A stretch of 64,000 nucleotides of DNA, taken from positions 310,001 through 374,000 of the forward strand of contig CAVQBC010000006.1 of assembly GCA_963710665.1 (NCBI GenBank). Reading direction: 5' to 3'. Under the pieces are notes generated by a model that ran no database searches, was not told the origin of the DNA, and worked only from the letters and a program-made list of their open reading frames with translations. Every line of letters begins with the position of its first letter. The stretch's first letter is position 1. The translations under genes and the position numbers were made by a program. Origin of the DNA: CAVQBC01 sp963710665 (lineage in GTDB: Bacteria; Actinomycetota; Thermoleophilia; Solirubrobacterales; Solirubrobacteraceae). Positions 25,842 to 37,388 of this stretch are shown one piece after another.

Positions 25842-28503
25842 CTACGGACCGCTCCGCTCCCGCCGGCGCCACCACTTCTCGACCTCGACGACGGGGAGGA
25901 CGACCGCGGCGGCGGCGACCGCCAGCAGCCAGCCTCCGAGGTCGAGCGAGGCGGAGCCGAACACCTCCTGCAGCGGAGGGGCGTAGATGAACAGCGCCTG
26001 GAGCACCAGGACCGTCGCGATGCCCGCGTATGCCCACGGGTTGCTCCAGGCGCCGGTCGCGCGCAGGGACTGCCGCAGCGACCGGCACTCCAGCAGGTAG
26101 AAGGCCTGGAAGAGCACGATCGTGGTCACGACGGTGGTCTGCGCCTCGGCGCCGGCGGCCGCCACGGTGGCCCCGGAGCCCAGGAGCGCGTCGCGGCGCG
26201 CCACGAACAGGGCGAGCGCGGCCGCGGTCATGAGCAGGCTCACGGCGATCGTGCGACCCAGCAGGAAGGCGCCGAGCACCGGAGTCCCGGGTGGCCGTGG
26301 AGGACGGCGCATGAGCCCGGCTCGCGCGCCTCGACCGCCAGGGGCAAGGCGAGCGTGACCGTCGCGATCAGGTTGATCCACAGGATCTGCGTCGGCTCCA
26401 CGGGAGGCAGCGGTGCGCCGCCCCGAACGGGAAGGCCAGCACCGCTGCCAGCACGATCAGCGCCTCACCGAGGTTGGTGGGCAGCACGAAGGCGATCGCC
26501 TTCTGCACGTTGTCGAAGACGCGGCGGCCCTCTTCGACCGCGCCGGCGATGGTCGAGAAGTCGTCGTCGGTAAGCACGATATCCGCCGCCTCGCGGGCCG
26601 CGGCGGTCCCCGATCCCCCCATCGCCACGCCGATGTCGGCCTGCCTGAGCGCCGGCGCGTCGTTGACGCCGTCGCCGGTCATCGCGACCACCTCGCCGGA
26701 GCCCTGCAGCGCGCGGACAAGTCGCAGCTTGTGCTCAGGGGCAACCCGTGCGAACACCGTCGTCTCGCGGGCCGCCTCCAGGAGCCGGGCGTCATCGAGC
26801 CCGTCGAGCTCGCGCCCGGTGAGCGCCGGGCCCGTGAGCCCGAAGCGTTCCGCGATCCCGCGCGCGGTGGCGAGGTGGTCGCCGGTGATCATCTTGACCT
26901 CAACGCCCGCCGCGCGACAGTTGCGCACCGCGTCGAGCGCCGCCTCGCGAGGGGGGTCGACCATCGCGGCCAGGCCAAGCAGCTCGAACCCGCCGTCGGC
27001 GTCGTCGTCGCGCAGCTCGCCCCGACCGGCCGCGAGCGGCTTCGTCGCCAGCGCGAGAACGCGCATCCCGCCGGCCGCGAGCGCCTCGACGGCCTCGGAG
27101 GCGCCCGGCGCTGCGCCGCAGCGCGCGAGCACCACCTCGGGGGCGCCCTTGAGATAGGCCACCCGGTTGCCGCTCTCATCCGCGTGCAGCGTCGCCATGA
27201 ACTTGCGCTCGGAGTCGAAGGGGATCGCGTCGAGGCGAGGGGCTCTGGCGCGCTCCCGCCCGACGTCCACGCCACCGCGTGCCGCCGCATCCAGCAGGGC
27301 GCCCTCGGTGGTCCGGCCGCCGCCCGGTGCCGCGTCGCTGCACAGCGCCGCGGCGCGCAGGAGCTCTGTCGCCGACGCTGTGGGGACCGGTTCCGTCTCC
27401 CACGCCAGCCGCTTCCCGTCCGTCCAGAGCGCGGTGACGACCATCTCGTTGCGCGTGAGCGTGCCGGTCTTGTCCGTGCAGATGACCGTCGTGGATCCGA
27501 GCGTCTCGACCGCCGGCAACCGTCGTACCACGGCACGGTGAGCGGCCATCCTCTGCACACCCAGTGCGAGGGCGATGGTCACTATCGCGGGCAGGCCCTC
27601 GGGGATCGCGGCGACCGCGAGCGACACCGCCGCCATCACGGCCTCGACGACCGTGTAGCCGCGCGCCAGCGCGGCCGCCAGCAGGGCCGCCGCCACGATG
27701 CAGATCACGAGCGTCAGGGTCCGGGTCACGCCGGCCAGGCCCCGGGTGAGCGGCGTCTGCACCATCCGCGTCCGGCGCATCAGCTCGGAGATGCGCCCGA
27801 GCTCGGTCCGCCGGCCCGTCGCGACGACCACCGCCGTGCCCGCTCCGTCAGTGACCAGCGTGCCGCCGTGGGTCATCGAGGCGCGCTCTGCGACCGGCGC
27901 CTCCGGAGCGACGGCGCCGGCGCTCTTGGCCACCGGCAGCGACTCGCCGGTGAGAGGGGACTCGTCGACCTCCATCCCGCGGCCGCTCAACACGCGGGCG
28001 TCGGCCGGCACGCGGTCGCCCGGACGCAGGTGGATCACGTCCCCGGGCACGACCCGCTCGGCCGGGACATGGGTGCGCTCGCCGTCCCGCAGGACGATCG
28101 CCTGCTCGGGCACGAGCGCCGCGAGCGCGTCGATGGCCCGTCCCGCGCGCCACTCCTGCGCGAAGCCGATCAGGCTGTTGACCGCCACCACGCCCAGCAC
28201 GACCGCGCCGTCGGCGGCCTCGCCGAGCATCAGCGCGACCGCGCCGGCCACGAGCAGGACCACGATCAGCGGGTTGGCGAGCTGCCGCCACAGCACCGCG
28301 AGCGCAGGCTCCGGCGGGGCGGTGGGGATCACGTTCGTGCCGACGCGCGCGAGGCGCGCCTCCGCCTCCGCGCGGGTGAGGCCGGCCGGGTCGCTCGACA
28401 GGGTGCCGACGACGTCGTCGACGCCCATGGCGTGCCACGGCATGGCGGCTCCATCCGGCGCGCGCGGGCGCGCGGATGCCGGCGTGGCCTCGGTGCGATC
28501 CAT
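25842..28503 (-). CDS. P-type cation ATPase, P2A/Ca2+-like (CtpF-like), frameshifted near 26300-26440
   Basis: About 880 residues. Cation_ATPase_N domain, actuator loop with LTGESLPVAKS, TM4 motif AIPEGLPAIVTIALA, phosphorylation site CTDKTGTLTRNE, KGAPEVVL and hinge TGDGVNDAPALRQADIGVAM are all present in the main frame. The last four helices (FLLGRTIAVSLL onward, to the stop at 25842) are in another frame; the junction is broken around 26300-26440, apparently twice. PEGLP in TM4 points to the P2A (Ca2+/Mn2+) group. Mycobacterial CtpF of this group belongs to the DosR regulon. TAGCGT lies 8 nt before ATG 28503. Confidence 0.82.
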
Positions 28504-28583
28504 CGGTCGCCACGCTAGGGGCCCAAGGCGCGTGCGCGCATCCGCCCGCGACCCTTCGCGGGGTGCGGGGACTCCGCGACCCG

Positions 28584-28602
28584 ATCCGCCCGAACTGCGG
28601 AT
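28584..28602. promoter_or_regulatory. Island motif, perfect 6-bp inverted repeat, between P-type ATPase and ABC genes
   Basis: ATCCGC-7 nt-GCGGAT. The centre is 45 bp before ATG 28638, where a TAGATT -10 box lies at 28625-28630, so an activator bound here would overlap the -35 region. It is 90 bp from the ATPase start. Confidence 0.6.
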
Positions 28603-28637
28603 GACCCGGGTGGGGGAGGCCGCCTAGATTCGCCGCA

Positions 28638-29563
<926 letters not shown>

Positions 29564-29567
<4 letters not shown>

Positions 29568-30427
29568 CCGTCGTGGACCGTCGCCCCGCCGACCCTCGAG
29601 GACGCGTCGCCGTCCCGCCGCCGATGCGCCGGCCCTGGTTGCGCATCGCGGGTTACGCCGTCCGCCGGCGCCGCCGGGCCCCGCTCGCCTGGGGGCTCCC
29701 GCTCGGCGTGCTGTGCCTGATGGTGGTCGCGGTGTTCCCGAGCATCGAGGGCTCGGCCCAGTTCGACGACCTCATCCGCGCCTACCCCGAGGCGTTCAAG
29801 GAGGCCTTCGGCGTCACCAACGCGAGCTTCCAGAGCGTCCAGGGGTATCTCGCCGCGGAGGTCTTCAACCTCATCGGCCCGTTCGCGACCGCATTCTTCA
29901 TGATCCACGCGCTGGCCACGGGCATCTGCGGAAGCGAGCGCGGTGGGGCGATGGACGTGCTGCTGAGCGCGCCGCTCGCGCGCAGGTCGGTGATGGTGGG
30001 TTGGCTGGCCGGCTCGGCGATCGTGCTGCTCGCGGTACTGGGGCTCCTCGGCATCCTCATCCAGGCCGGCGCGCTCGTCTTCGGGGCCGAGCTGGCGCCG
30101 GGCGACACCCTGGCCGGTGTGCTGAACCTGTGGCCGCTGAGCGTCTTCTTCGGCGGAGTGGCCGCGCTGGTCGCCGGGGCCAGCGGCCGCGCGGTGATCG
30201 TGACCGGCGTCGGGGCGGGAGTGCTCGCGCTCATGTACTTCGTCGAGGTGCTCGGGAACATCTCCGACCCGATCGGCGCCGTCGATTGGCTCTCCGCCTT
30301 CCACTACTACGGCTCGGCGATCGAGCACGGCATCGATCCCGTCCACGCGGCCGGGCTCGTCGCCGCCGGGTTGGGGCTGACCACGGTGGGATGCGTGCTG
30401 TTCGAGCGGCGCGACGTCGGCCGCTGA
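29564..30427 (+). CDS. ABC-2 type permease
   Basis: 287-aa membrane protein with six hydrophobic segments and a long extracytoplasmic loop after TM1 (FDDLIRAYPEAFKEAFGV). AERGGAMDVLLSAPLAR-type coupling region reads SERGGAMDVLLSAPLARRSV. It pairs with the overlapping ATPase gene to form an exporter of unknown substrate. The P2C ATPase starts 16 bp downstream, probably in the same transcript. Confidence 0.85.
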
Positions 30428-30443
30428 GCCGGAGCCGCAAGTC

Positions 30444-33237
30444 GTGAGCGCGCCGGAGGGTTCCGCAGCACCGGATCTCGATCGCGCGGAAGTGGGGCCG
30501 TCCGGGGTCCTCGATCCGACGGAGCAGGTCGATCTGCTGCTGCGCGACCTCAGGGCCACTCCGTCCGGGTTGTCGTCGCGAGAGGCGGAGCGCCGTCTGG
30601 TGCAGTTCGGTCCGAACGTGCTGGCGCGGCGTGGGGGGCGGCGATGGCCGCGGGAGCTCGCGGCGCAGTTCGTGCACCCCCTCGCGCTGCTCCTGTGGGC
30701 GGCGGCGGGCCTCGCCTGGGTGGGCGGGATCGTTCCGGTCGCGGTCGCGGTCGTCGTGGTGATCCTGATCAACGCGGCCTTCGCGTTCGCTCAGGAGCTC
30801 CAGGCCGAGCGAGCGGTGGAGGCGCTCGCCGCTTTCCTGCCGGCGAACGCGAAGGTGCTGCGCGACGGGCAGGAGCAGGTGATCGACGCCACCCGCCTGG
30901 TGCAAGGAGACGTGCTGGTGATCGAGGAGGGCGACCGGATCTCGGCGGACGCGCGGCTGCTCACGGGTGGGATCGAGGTGGATCTCTCGACGCTGACCGG
31001 CGAATCGCTGCCGGCGTTCCGCTCGGCCGGCCTGTTGGACACCCGGGTGCCGCTGCTCCAGGCGCGCGAGCTGGTGTTCTCCGGTACCGCCTGCACGGAG
31101 GGCAGCGCGCGAGCGCTCGTCTTCGCCACCGGGATGCGGACCGAGCTCGGGCGCATCGCGGCACTGTCCGAGCGCGTCGAGCGCGACGAGAGCCCGCTGG
31201 AGGCGCAGGTGCGACGGGTGGCCTGGCTGATCGGATTGATCGCCTTCGTCACGGGTGCCGCGTTCGTCCCGATCGCGGTATTCGGCGCCGGCCTGTCGGT
31301 CTCCGATGCGGTGGTGTTCGCGGTCGGCCTGCTGGTCGGCAACGTGCCGGAGGGCCTGCTGCCCGTGATCACGCTCGCGCTCGCCGTCAGCCGTTCGCGA
31401 GCTGGTGCGCCGCGGGGCGGTGGTCAAGCGCCTGAGCGCGGTCGAGACGCTCGGCTCGACCGGCGTGATCTGCACCGACAAGACCGGCACCTTGACCGAG
31501 AACCGGATGCGGGTCACCGCGGTCTGGACTGCGCCGCAGACGCTCGACCTCGACGCGGCCACCGCGGGCACGCGACAGGCGCCTGTCCTGAGCCGGCTCG
31601 CACAGGCGATGACGGCGTGCAACAACGCCCACCCCCCTGTGGAGGGCCGCGAGGGGACGGGCGACCCGACGGAGCTGGCGATGGTAGTCGCGGCGGCCAG
31701 CATGGGCGTGGACGTGGATCCCGGCGCGCGCGACCGCGGGCGCCTCCGGCAGTTCCACTTCGATCCCGTCCTCAAGCTGATGTCGACGGTCGACGAGCGC
31801 GATGGCGAGCGGTGGGTCGACGCCAAGGGCGCGCCGGAGGCGCTGCTGCCGTGTTGCGCGACCGTGATCTGGGACGACGGTCGCGAGCGCGCGCTCGGCC
31901 CGGTCGAGCGCGCGGAGGTCTCGCGGTTGACCGATCAGTTCGCCGGGCGGGGGCTGCGGGTCCTTGCCGTCGCCGAGCGCAGGCTCGAGCCCTCCGCACC
32001 GCTGCCGGAGATCCGCGAGCAGGCCGAGCGCGACCTCTGCTTCCTGGGGCTCGTCGCCATGCTCGACCCGCCGCGGCCGGAGGTCGCCGACGCGGTCAGC
32101 GCCTGCCGGCGGGCCGGCATCCGCATCATCGTCATCACCGGCGACAACGGCCTGACCGCAGCTGCGGTCGCGCGGCGCGTCGGCATCGTGGGCGAGCATC
32201 CCACGATCGTCTCCGGCGAGGAGCTCGACCGTCTCGGTGAGCCCGACCTCGATCGCATGCTGCGCGACCACCCCGAGCTCATCTTCGCCCGCAGCTCGCC
32301 CGAGGCCAAGCTGCGGGTCGCCGACGCTCTGCGGGCCGAGGGCAACGTCGTGGCGATGACGGGCGACGGGGTCAACGACGCCCCGGCGCTCCGCCGCGCC
32401 GACATCGGCGTCGCGATGGGCCGTTCCGGAACCGACGTCGCCCGCGAGGCCGCGACGATGATCCTCGTCGATGACAACTTCGCCACGATCGTGGCGGCCG
32501 TCGCAGCGGGCCGGCGCGTCTACGACAACATCCGCAAGTTCATCCTCTACATCTTCGCCCACACGACGCCGGAGGTGACGCCCTTCGTGGTCTTCGCCCT
32601 CGCCGGCGGTGCGATCCCGCTTCCGCTCACCGTTCTGCAGCTGCTCGCGTTCGACATCGGGACCGAGACGCTGCCCGCCCTCGCCCTCGGCCGTGAGCGG
32701 GCCGAGCCCGGCCTCATGCAACGATCGCCGCGCGGGCGGTCCGAGAGCGTCATCCAGCCCCGGATGCTGCTGCGTGCCTGGCTCTTCCTCGGCCCGATCT
32801 GCGCCGCCCTGGCCATGGCCGGGTTCTTCTACGTCCTGCTCGGCGCCGGCTGGAGCCCCGGCGACCCGACCGGCGAGGGGTCGCCGCTGCACCACGCCTA
32901 CCAGCAGGCGACCACGATGACGTTCCTCGGCATGATCGCCGGCCAGATCGGCACCGCCTTCGCCGCCCGTACCGATCGCGCCTCTCTACGCTCGATCGGT
33001 GTGCTGTCCAACCGTCTACTGCTGTGGGGCATCGCCTTCGAGCTGGCCTTGGCCGCCGTCCTCATCTATGTCCCGCCGTTCCAGGCGCTGCTCGGCACCG
33101 CCGCGCTGACGCCCGACATGCTGCTCTTCGTCGTCCCCTTCCCGTTCATCGTCTGGGGCGCCGACGAGCTGCGCCGAGGGGTGCTCCGCAGGCGCGCGGC
33201 GCGCCGTTCACCCCGGCCCGGCGAACCCGCGCGATGA
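30444..33237 (+). CDS. P-type cation ATPase, P2C-like (Na+/K+-ATPase alpha-like), one frameshift near 31395
   Basis: About 930 residues. LTGESLPAF, TM4 motif GNVPEGLLPVITLALAV, then after the frame change ELVRRGAVVKRLSAVETLGS, CTDKTGTLTENR, KGAPEALLPC, TGDGVNDAPALRRADIGVAM and six C-terminal helices. NVPEGLL in TM4 is the signature of the Na,K/H,K (P2C) group, not the Ca group. Removing one C near 31395 restores VSVRELVRR. GTG 30444 follows the ABC genes; the stop overlaps the CheB-like gene (ATGA). Probably a monovalent-cation pump. Confidence 0.82.
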
Positions 33238-33812
33238 GTCCATCCGTCGTCGCCCTCGTCGCGTCTGCCGGCGGGCTGGATGCCGTGTCCCGAATCCTGA
33301 GCCCGCTCGCCGAGGGCTGGCCGGCATCGGTCGTCGTGCTCATCCACCAGGAGCCGGCCCACGTGAGCCGATTGGTGCAGATCCTCGGCCATCGCTGCTC
33401 GCTGCCTGTCGTCGAGGCTCGGCATGGCGTCGAGTTGCGGCCCGGGTCCGTGTCCGTCGTCCCGCCGGGGAAGCACCTGCTCATCAGGCCTGGCCCGCGC
33501 ATGGTGCTGATCGCCTCCGGCGCATACCCCCCGAACCGCCCGTCGGCCGACCTGCTGCTGGCGACGCTGGCGACGGCACTCGGACGCCGCGCATTCGCCG
33601 TCATCCTCTCTGGGGGTGGGCACGACGGAGCGACCGGCGCCACGGCGGTTCACGCCTGCGGCGGAACCGTTCTGGCCACGGACGAGGCGTCGTCCATCTC
33701 CTACTCGATGCCCCTCGCGGCGATCCAGCGAGACAGGGCCGTCGATCACATCGTGTCACTCGATGAGGTTGCCGGCCTGCTGACGACGCTGGTCAGTACG
33801 AGCAGGCCTTAG
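33234..33812 (+). CDS. Stand-alone CheB-type methylesterase domain
   Basis: 192-aa protein containing only the CheB catalytic domain. The serine is in VASAGGLDAV (residue ~11), the histidine in VLIHQEPAHVSRL (~38), and the aspartate in SGGGHDGATGA (~127). No receiver domain precedes it and no chemotaxis genes are in the window. It is translationally coupled (ATGA) to the P2C ATPase. CheB enzymes demethylate or deamidate chemoreceptor glutamates; the partner here is unknown. Its last few bases overlap the convergent serine hydrolase gene. Confidence 0.85.
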   Translation: MSPSVVALVASAGGLDAVSRILSPLAEGWPASVVVLIHQEPAHVSRLVQILGHRCSLPVVEARHGVELRPGSVSVVPPGKHLLIRPGPRMVLIASGAYPPNRPSADLLLATLATALGRRAFAVILSGGGHDGATGATAVHACGGTVLATDEASSISYSMPLAAIQRDRAVDHIVSLDEVAGLLTTLVSTSRP

Positions 33813-35333
33813 AACCGGTGAGCACGCTCCTGGCGTCGCCGGCGAGCGGCAAGCGCGGTGGCGCCGGCGACAAGCCCGCCGTTGACCCACGGTCTCGGGT
33901 TCCGAACGTCGGGCTGCTTCTGGAAGGACATCGGAATGAGGCCGAGGTGCAGGGCCGTCACCTCGCCGTCGGGTTCGCGGCTGAACACGACGCGAGAGGT
34001 GCCCAACTTGAGACCGGAGAGGTCGATACGGAAGGCGTACGGGTCGTCGCCCTCAGGATGAAGGCGAAGGCCCTTGCGCACCGCAGGGATCGGTGTCTGC
34101 CCGCGAATCGTGAGCTGCTCGCGGCGCACGACGACCTCGACGCCGGCCCCGAGCGTCGCCCTGGGCTGGGGGTCGGTGAGCACGCCGGGACCAAAGGAGT
34201 ACCAGCCGCACAGGTCACTCCAGATCTCCGGATGCTCCGGGACATCGCGGCGCACAGTGTCATCCGGGAGGTCGAGGAGGTGACGGAGCAGCGCGTTCGC
34301 GACGGGCACCGGCGCGCCGCGCGGGTCGAACCATCCGGTGTTGGCGAACGCGAGGACAGCGATCCCCTCGTCGGGAGCGAGCACCATGTCCGTGCGGAAG
34401 CCCTTCCATATGCCGTCGTGGCTCACGGTCCGATGTCCGCCGATCTCGTCGCGAAAGAACCCCAGCCCCATGCCCGGTATCCGGGGATCGGGCTGGAAGT
34501 GGGGTTCGAACATCCGGGCGAGCGTCTCCGGCCTGAGGACGGAGCCGTGCTCGTTGGCGCCGCCGCCGAGAAGCGCCGATACGTAGCGAGCCATGTCGCT
34601 CGTCGTGGAGTAGACCCCGCTTGCGCCGGGTGTCGCCATCTCGCGGTCGGCGACCGCCTTGAGCCCGCCGGAGCCGAGCGCGTAGCCCGTGGCGAGGCGG
34701 GCCCGCACCCGCTCGGATCGGACGAGGTCGGAGCTCTCCATGCCGAGGGGCTCGAAGACCCGCTCGCGGAGGTAGCGGTCGAACGGGATCCCGCTGACGT
34801 CCTCGACGATCTGGCCCAGCGTGGCGAACCCGTGATTGGAGTAGGCCCACTTGCTGCCCGGCTCGACATCGACGCGCAGGCCCCCTGCGGTAGTACTCGG
34901 CGAGCGACCCGGCCGGGCGTCCCACCCGCGTGCCCCAGCCAAGCGCCGGCCGCAGCAGGTCAGAGGGTCTCCGCACCGCCCGGACTCCGGCGGTATGGGT
35001 CAGCAGGTGCCGCAATGTCGCCGGCCCAAAGCCGGCATGGGCGGGCACCAGCGAGTAGCCGCGCAGGTAGTCGTTGGCAGGCGCGTCGAGCTCGACCAGC
35101 CCCTGCTCCCACAGCTGCATCACCGCGACCGCCGTGATGGTCTTGGAGATCGAGGCGATGCGGAAGACGGTGTCCGCATCCACCGGCGTGCCCGCTCCGA
35201 CGTCGGCGACGCCGTGCCCGTGAAACCACTCCAGGGATCCGTCGCGGACCACCCCCACCGCCAGGCCGGCGGTCGGCCAGCGGTTCAGGACCTCACCGAC
35301 CTTCGTCCTCATCTCGATCTCATCGCTCGCCAC
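33809..35333 (-). CDS. Serine hydrolase, beta-lactamase/class C PBP family (frameshift near 34890)
   Basis: N-terminal part MASDEIEMRTKVGEVLNRWP with catalytic SxxK (SISKT near residue 61). After one extra G in the GGGGG run near 34890 the protein continues as GLRVDVEPGSKWAYSNHGFA with the YxN motif (YSN). A C-terminal beta-rich domain ends in RRRRQERAHRF. Joined length is about 507 aa. The family covers esterases, D-aminopeptidases and carboxypeptidases. No signal peptide is visible, so a cytoplasmic esterase role is plausible. Confidence 0.78.
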
Positions 35334-35342
35334 GGTCCTCGG

Positions 35343-36278
35343 TCAGGCCGCGACCCGCCCGGCCAGGAAGGCGTCGAGATCGGTCCGGATGGCTTCTCCC
35401 TGGCCGAGCATGAGGTGGCCGCCCGACTCCAGGCTGATCAGACGGGCGCCTGCGATCCGGGCAGCAGCGCGCCGGGCCGCGTCGTAGGAGGCCAGGGGGT
35501 CGTCCTTGGCGTGAACGATCAGGGTCGGCGCCGTGATCGCTTCGAGCTTGTAGCCATTGACGTCCGGATCGGAGATGAAGGCGTCGAAGAGCGCGCCCTC
35601 GGCCCTCGGCGCGATCGGGAAGATGCTGTCGACCATCTCGGAGACGAACCGCGCGTCCTCGGCGGTGAGCGGGAATCCCTTCGGGACTCCCATCAACCGG
35701 ACCAGGATCGGCCGTGCGAAGACCTTGAGCGCCCACATGGCGAGATCCCGGTACAGCAGCCGGGCAGCCTGCGGCGGGGCCACGGCCGTCGGGCTTCCAG
35801 GCAGGTTGCCGGACATCACCGCGAGGTGTTTCACGCGGTGGGGGTGTCGCAGGGCGAGCTGGAGGGCCGAGGTGACGCCTGCGGAGAAGGCGATCACGTC
35901 GGTCTTGTCGATCCCGAGCCCGTCCAGCAGGAGGGCGAACGCGTCGGCCTGGTCCGCCGGCCTGGCGCCGGGCGGCATGCTCGAGCCGAGGTAGCCGAAG
36001 CGCGACGGTGCGATGACCCGACGGTCGGACGGCAGGTCGCGACCGGACAGCAGCCCCCCGTCGCAGCCGTGGAAGATGCCGTGGCTGACGAGCAGCGGCT
36101 CGCCGGCGCCTCGTTCCGCATACTCGACGACGCCCAACGGCGTCATCGTCGTCCTGCGATCGACGGCAGCCAGCCGGGCGCGGGCCGCGTCAAGGTCGTG
36201 TCGGTACCGGCGCGCGAGGCGCCGGCCGGCGATCGCCGCTCCACCAGCCAGCGCGACAAAGACGAGTCGCCGCGTCAC
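35343..36278 (-). CDS. Alpha/beta hydrolase with N-terminal membrane anchor
   Basis: 311-aa protein. Residues 3-18 are hydrophobic and followed by basic residues, suggesting an anchor. The hydrolase core shows LLVSHGIFHG (oxyanion), nucleophile VIAFSAGVTSA (near residue 127), acid IVHAKDDPLAS and histidine ESGGHLMLGQ near the C-terminus, so the triad is complete. It lies 9 bp before the serine hydrolase, in the same direction. Substrate unknown. Confidence 0.8.
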   Translation of the reverse strand: MTRRLVFVALAGGAAIAGRRLARRYRHDLDAARARLAAVDRRTTMTPLGVVEYAERGAGEPLLVSHGIFHGCDGGLLSGRDLPSDRRVIAPSRFGYLGSSMPPGARPADQADAFALLLDGLGIDKTDVIAFSAGVTSALQLALRHPHRVKHLAVMSGNLPGSPTAVAPPQAARLLYRDLAMWALKVFARPILVRLMGVPKGFPLTAEDARFVSEMVDSIFPIAPRAEGALFDAFISDPDVNGYKLEAITAPTLIVHAKDDPLASYDAARRAAARIAGARLISLESGGHLMLGQGEAIRTDLDAFLAGRVAA

Positions 36279-36333
36279 GAGCTACCCACACCGATGACCG
36301 CGGGCCCGTCGTGGTCGGACTCACGCGGTGTCA

Positions 36334-37383
36334 TCAGACATGGACGGCAGGCGGCGGGCTGCTCAGCGGCTCGAGCACGCGCTCGGCCAGTTCCACCAGC
36401 CGGTTCGCGTAGCCCCACTCGTTGTCGTACCAGGCGACGACCTTGACCTGCGTGTCGCCGACCACGTTGGTGAGCGGCGCGTCGAAGATGGCGGAATACG
36501 GGGATCCGACGACGTCGGAGGAGACGAGCGGGTCCTCGCTGAACTCGAGGATCCCCGTGAGGCGGCCGGTGTCCGCCCGCGAACGCACGGCGTCGTTGAC
36601 CTCCGACGCGCTGGTCGGGCGTTCCGACTCGAACGTCAGATCGACGAGCGAGCCGGTGGGCACGGGTGCGCGGACCGCGAGACCGTGCAGGCGCCCGGCG
36701 AGCTCGGGGATCACGACTCCGATCGCCTTCGCCGCCCCGGTCGAGGTCGGGACGAGATTGATCGCCGCCGCCCGCGCGCGCCGCGGGTCGGCGTGGGGCC
36801 CGTCGAGGAGGTTCTGGTCGGCGGTGTAGGCGTGCACCGTCGTCATCTGGCCGTGACGGATGCCGATCGCCTCATGAAGCACCTTGGCCACGGGGGCGAG
36901 GCAATTCGTCGTGCACGAGGCGTTCGTGATGATCCGGTGCTTCTCCGGGTCGTAGACGTCCTCGAAGTTCACCCCGAGCACCACGTCGACGTCCGCCGGG
37001 CGCTCGCCCTTCCCGGGGGCGGAGAGGACCACCTTGCCCGCGCCGGCATCGAGGTGACGCTCGACGTCCTCCCTGCGCCGGAACCGCCCGGTGCACTCCA
37101 GCACGACGTCCACCGCGAGCCGGCCCCAAGGCAGGTCTGCCGGGTCGTGTTCGGCGAACGCGGCGATGCGGTGGTCACCGAGGGCGATCCCGTCGTCCCG
37201 CAGCTCCACCCGTCCGGGGAAGCGGCCGTAGACCGAGTCGCGCGCGAGGAGCCGCACGAGCTCCGAGGCGTCGGCCAGATCGTTGACGGCGACGATCTCG
37301 AGGTCGGCGCCGCGCATATGAGCGGCGCGCAGCACGCAGCGGCCGATGCGGCCCAGGCCGTTGATGGCGATCCGAGTCGGCAT
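36334..37383 (-). CDS. gap: Glyceraldehyde-3-phosphate dehydrogenase, type I
   Basis: 349-aa glycolytic/gluconeogenic enzyme. NAD-binding INGLGRIGR at the N-terminus, catalytic NASCTTNCLAPVAK (Cys near residue 156), TVHAYTADQNLLDGPH, and WYDNEWGYANR near the end. It lies 6 bp behind a Usp gene, so it is transcribed with it. A second GAPDH elsewhere in the genome would be expected; the Usp linkage suggests a stress-specific isoenzyme. Confidence 0.93.
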   Translation of the reverse strand: MPTRIAINGLGRIGRCVLRAAHMRGADLEIVAVNDLADASELVRLLARDSVYGRFPGRVELRDDGIALGDHRIAAFAEHDPADLPWGRLAVDVVLECTGRFRRREDVERHLDAGAGKVVLSAPGKGERPADVDVVLGVNFEDVYDPEKHRIITNASCTTNCLAPVAKVLHEAIGIRHGQMTTVHAYTADQNLLDGPHADPRRARAAAINLVPTSTGAAKAIGVVIPELAGRLHGLAVRAPVPTGSLVDLTFESERPTSASEVNDAVRSRADTGRLTGILEFSEDPLVSSDVVGSPYSAIFDAPLTNVVGDTQVKVVAWYDNEWGYANRLVELAERVLEPLSSPPPAVHV

Positions 37384-37388
37384 GGTGT

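Noticed and set aside
33234..33812. A chemotaxis operon around the CheB-like gene
   Set aside because: No receptor, CheA, CheW or CheR gene is present; neighbours are an ATPase and a serine hydrolase.
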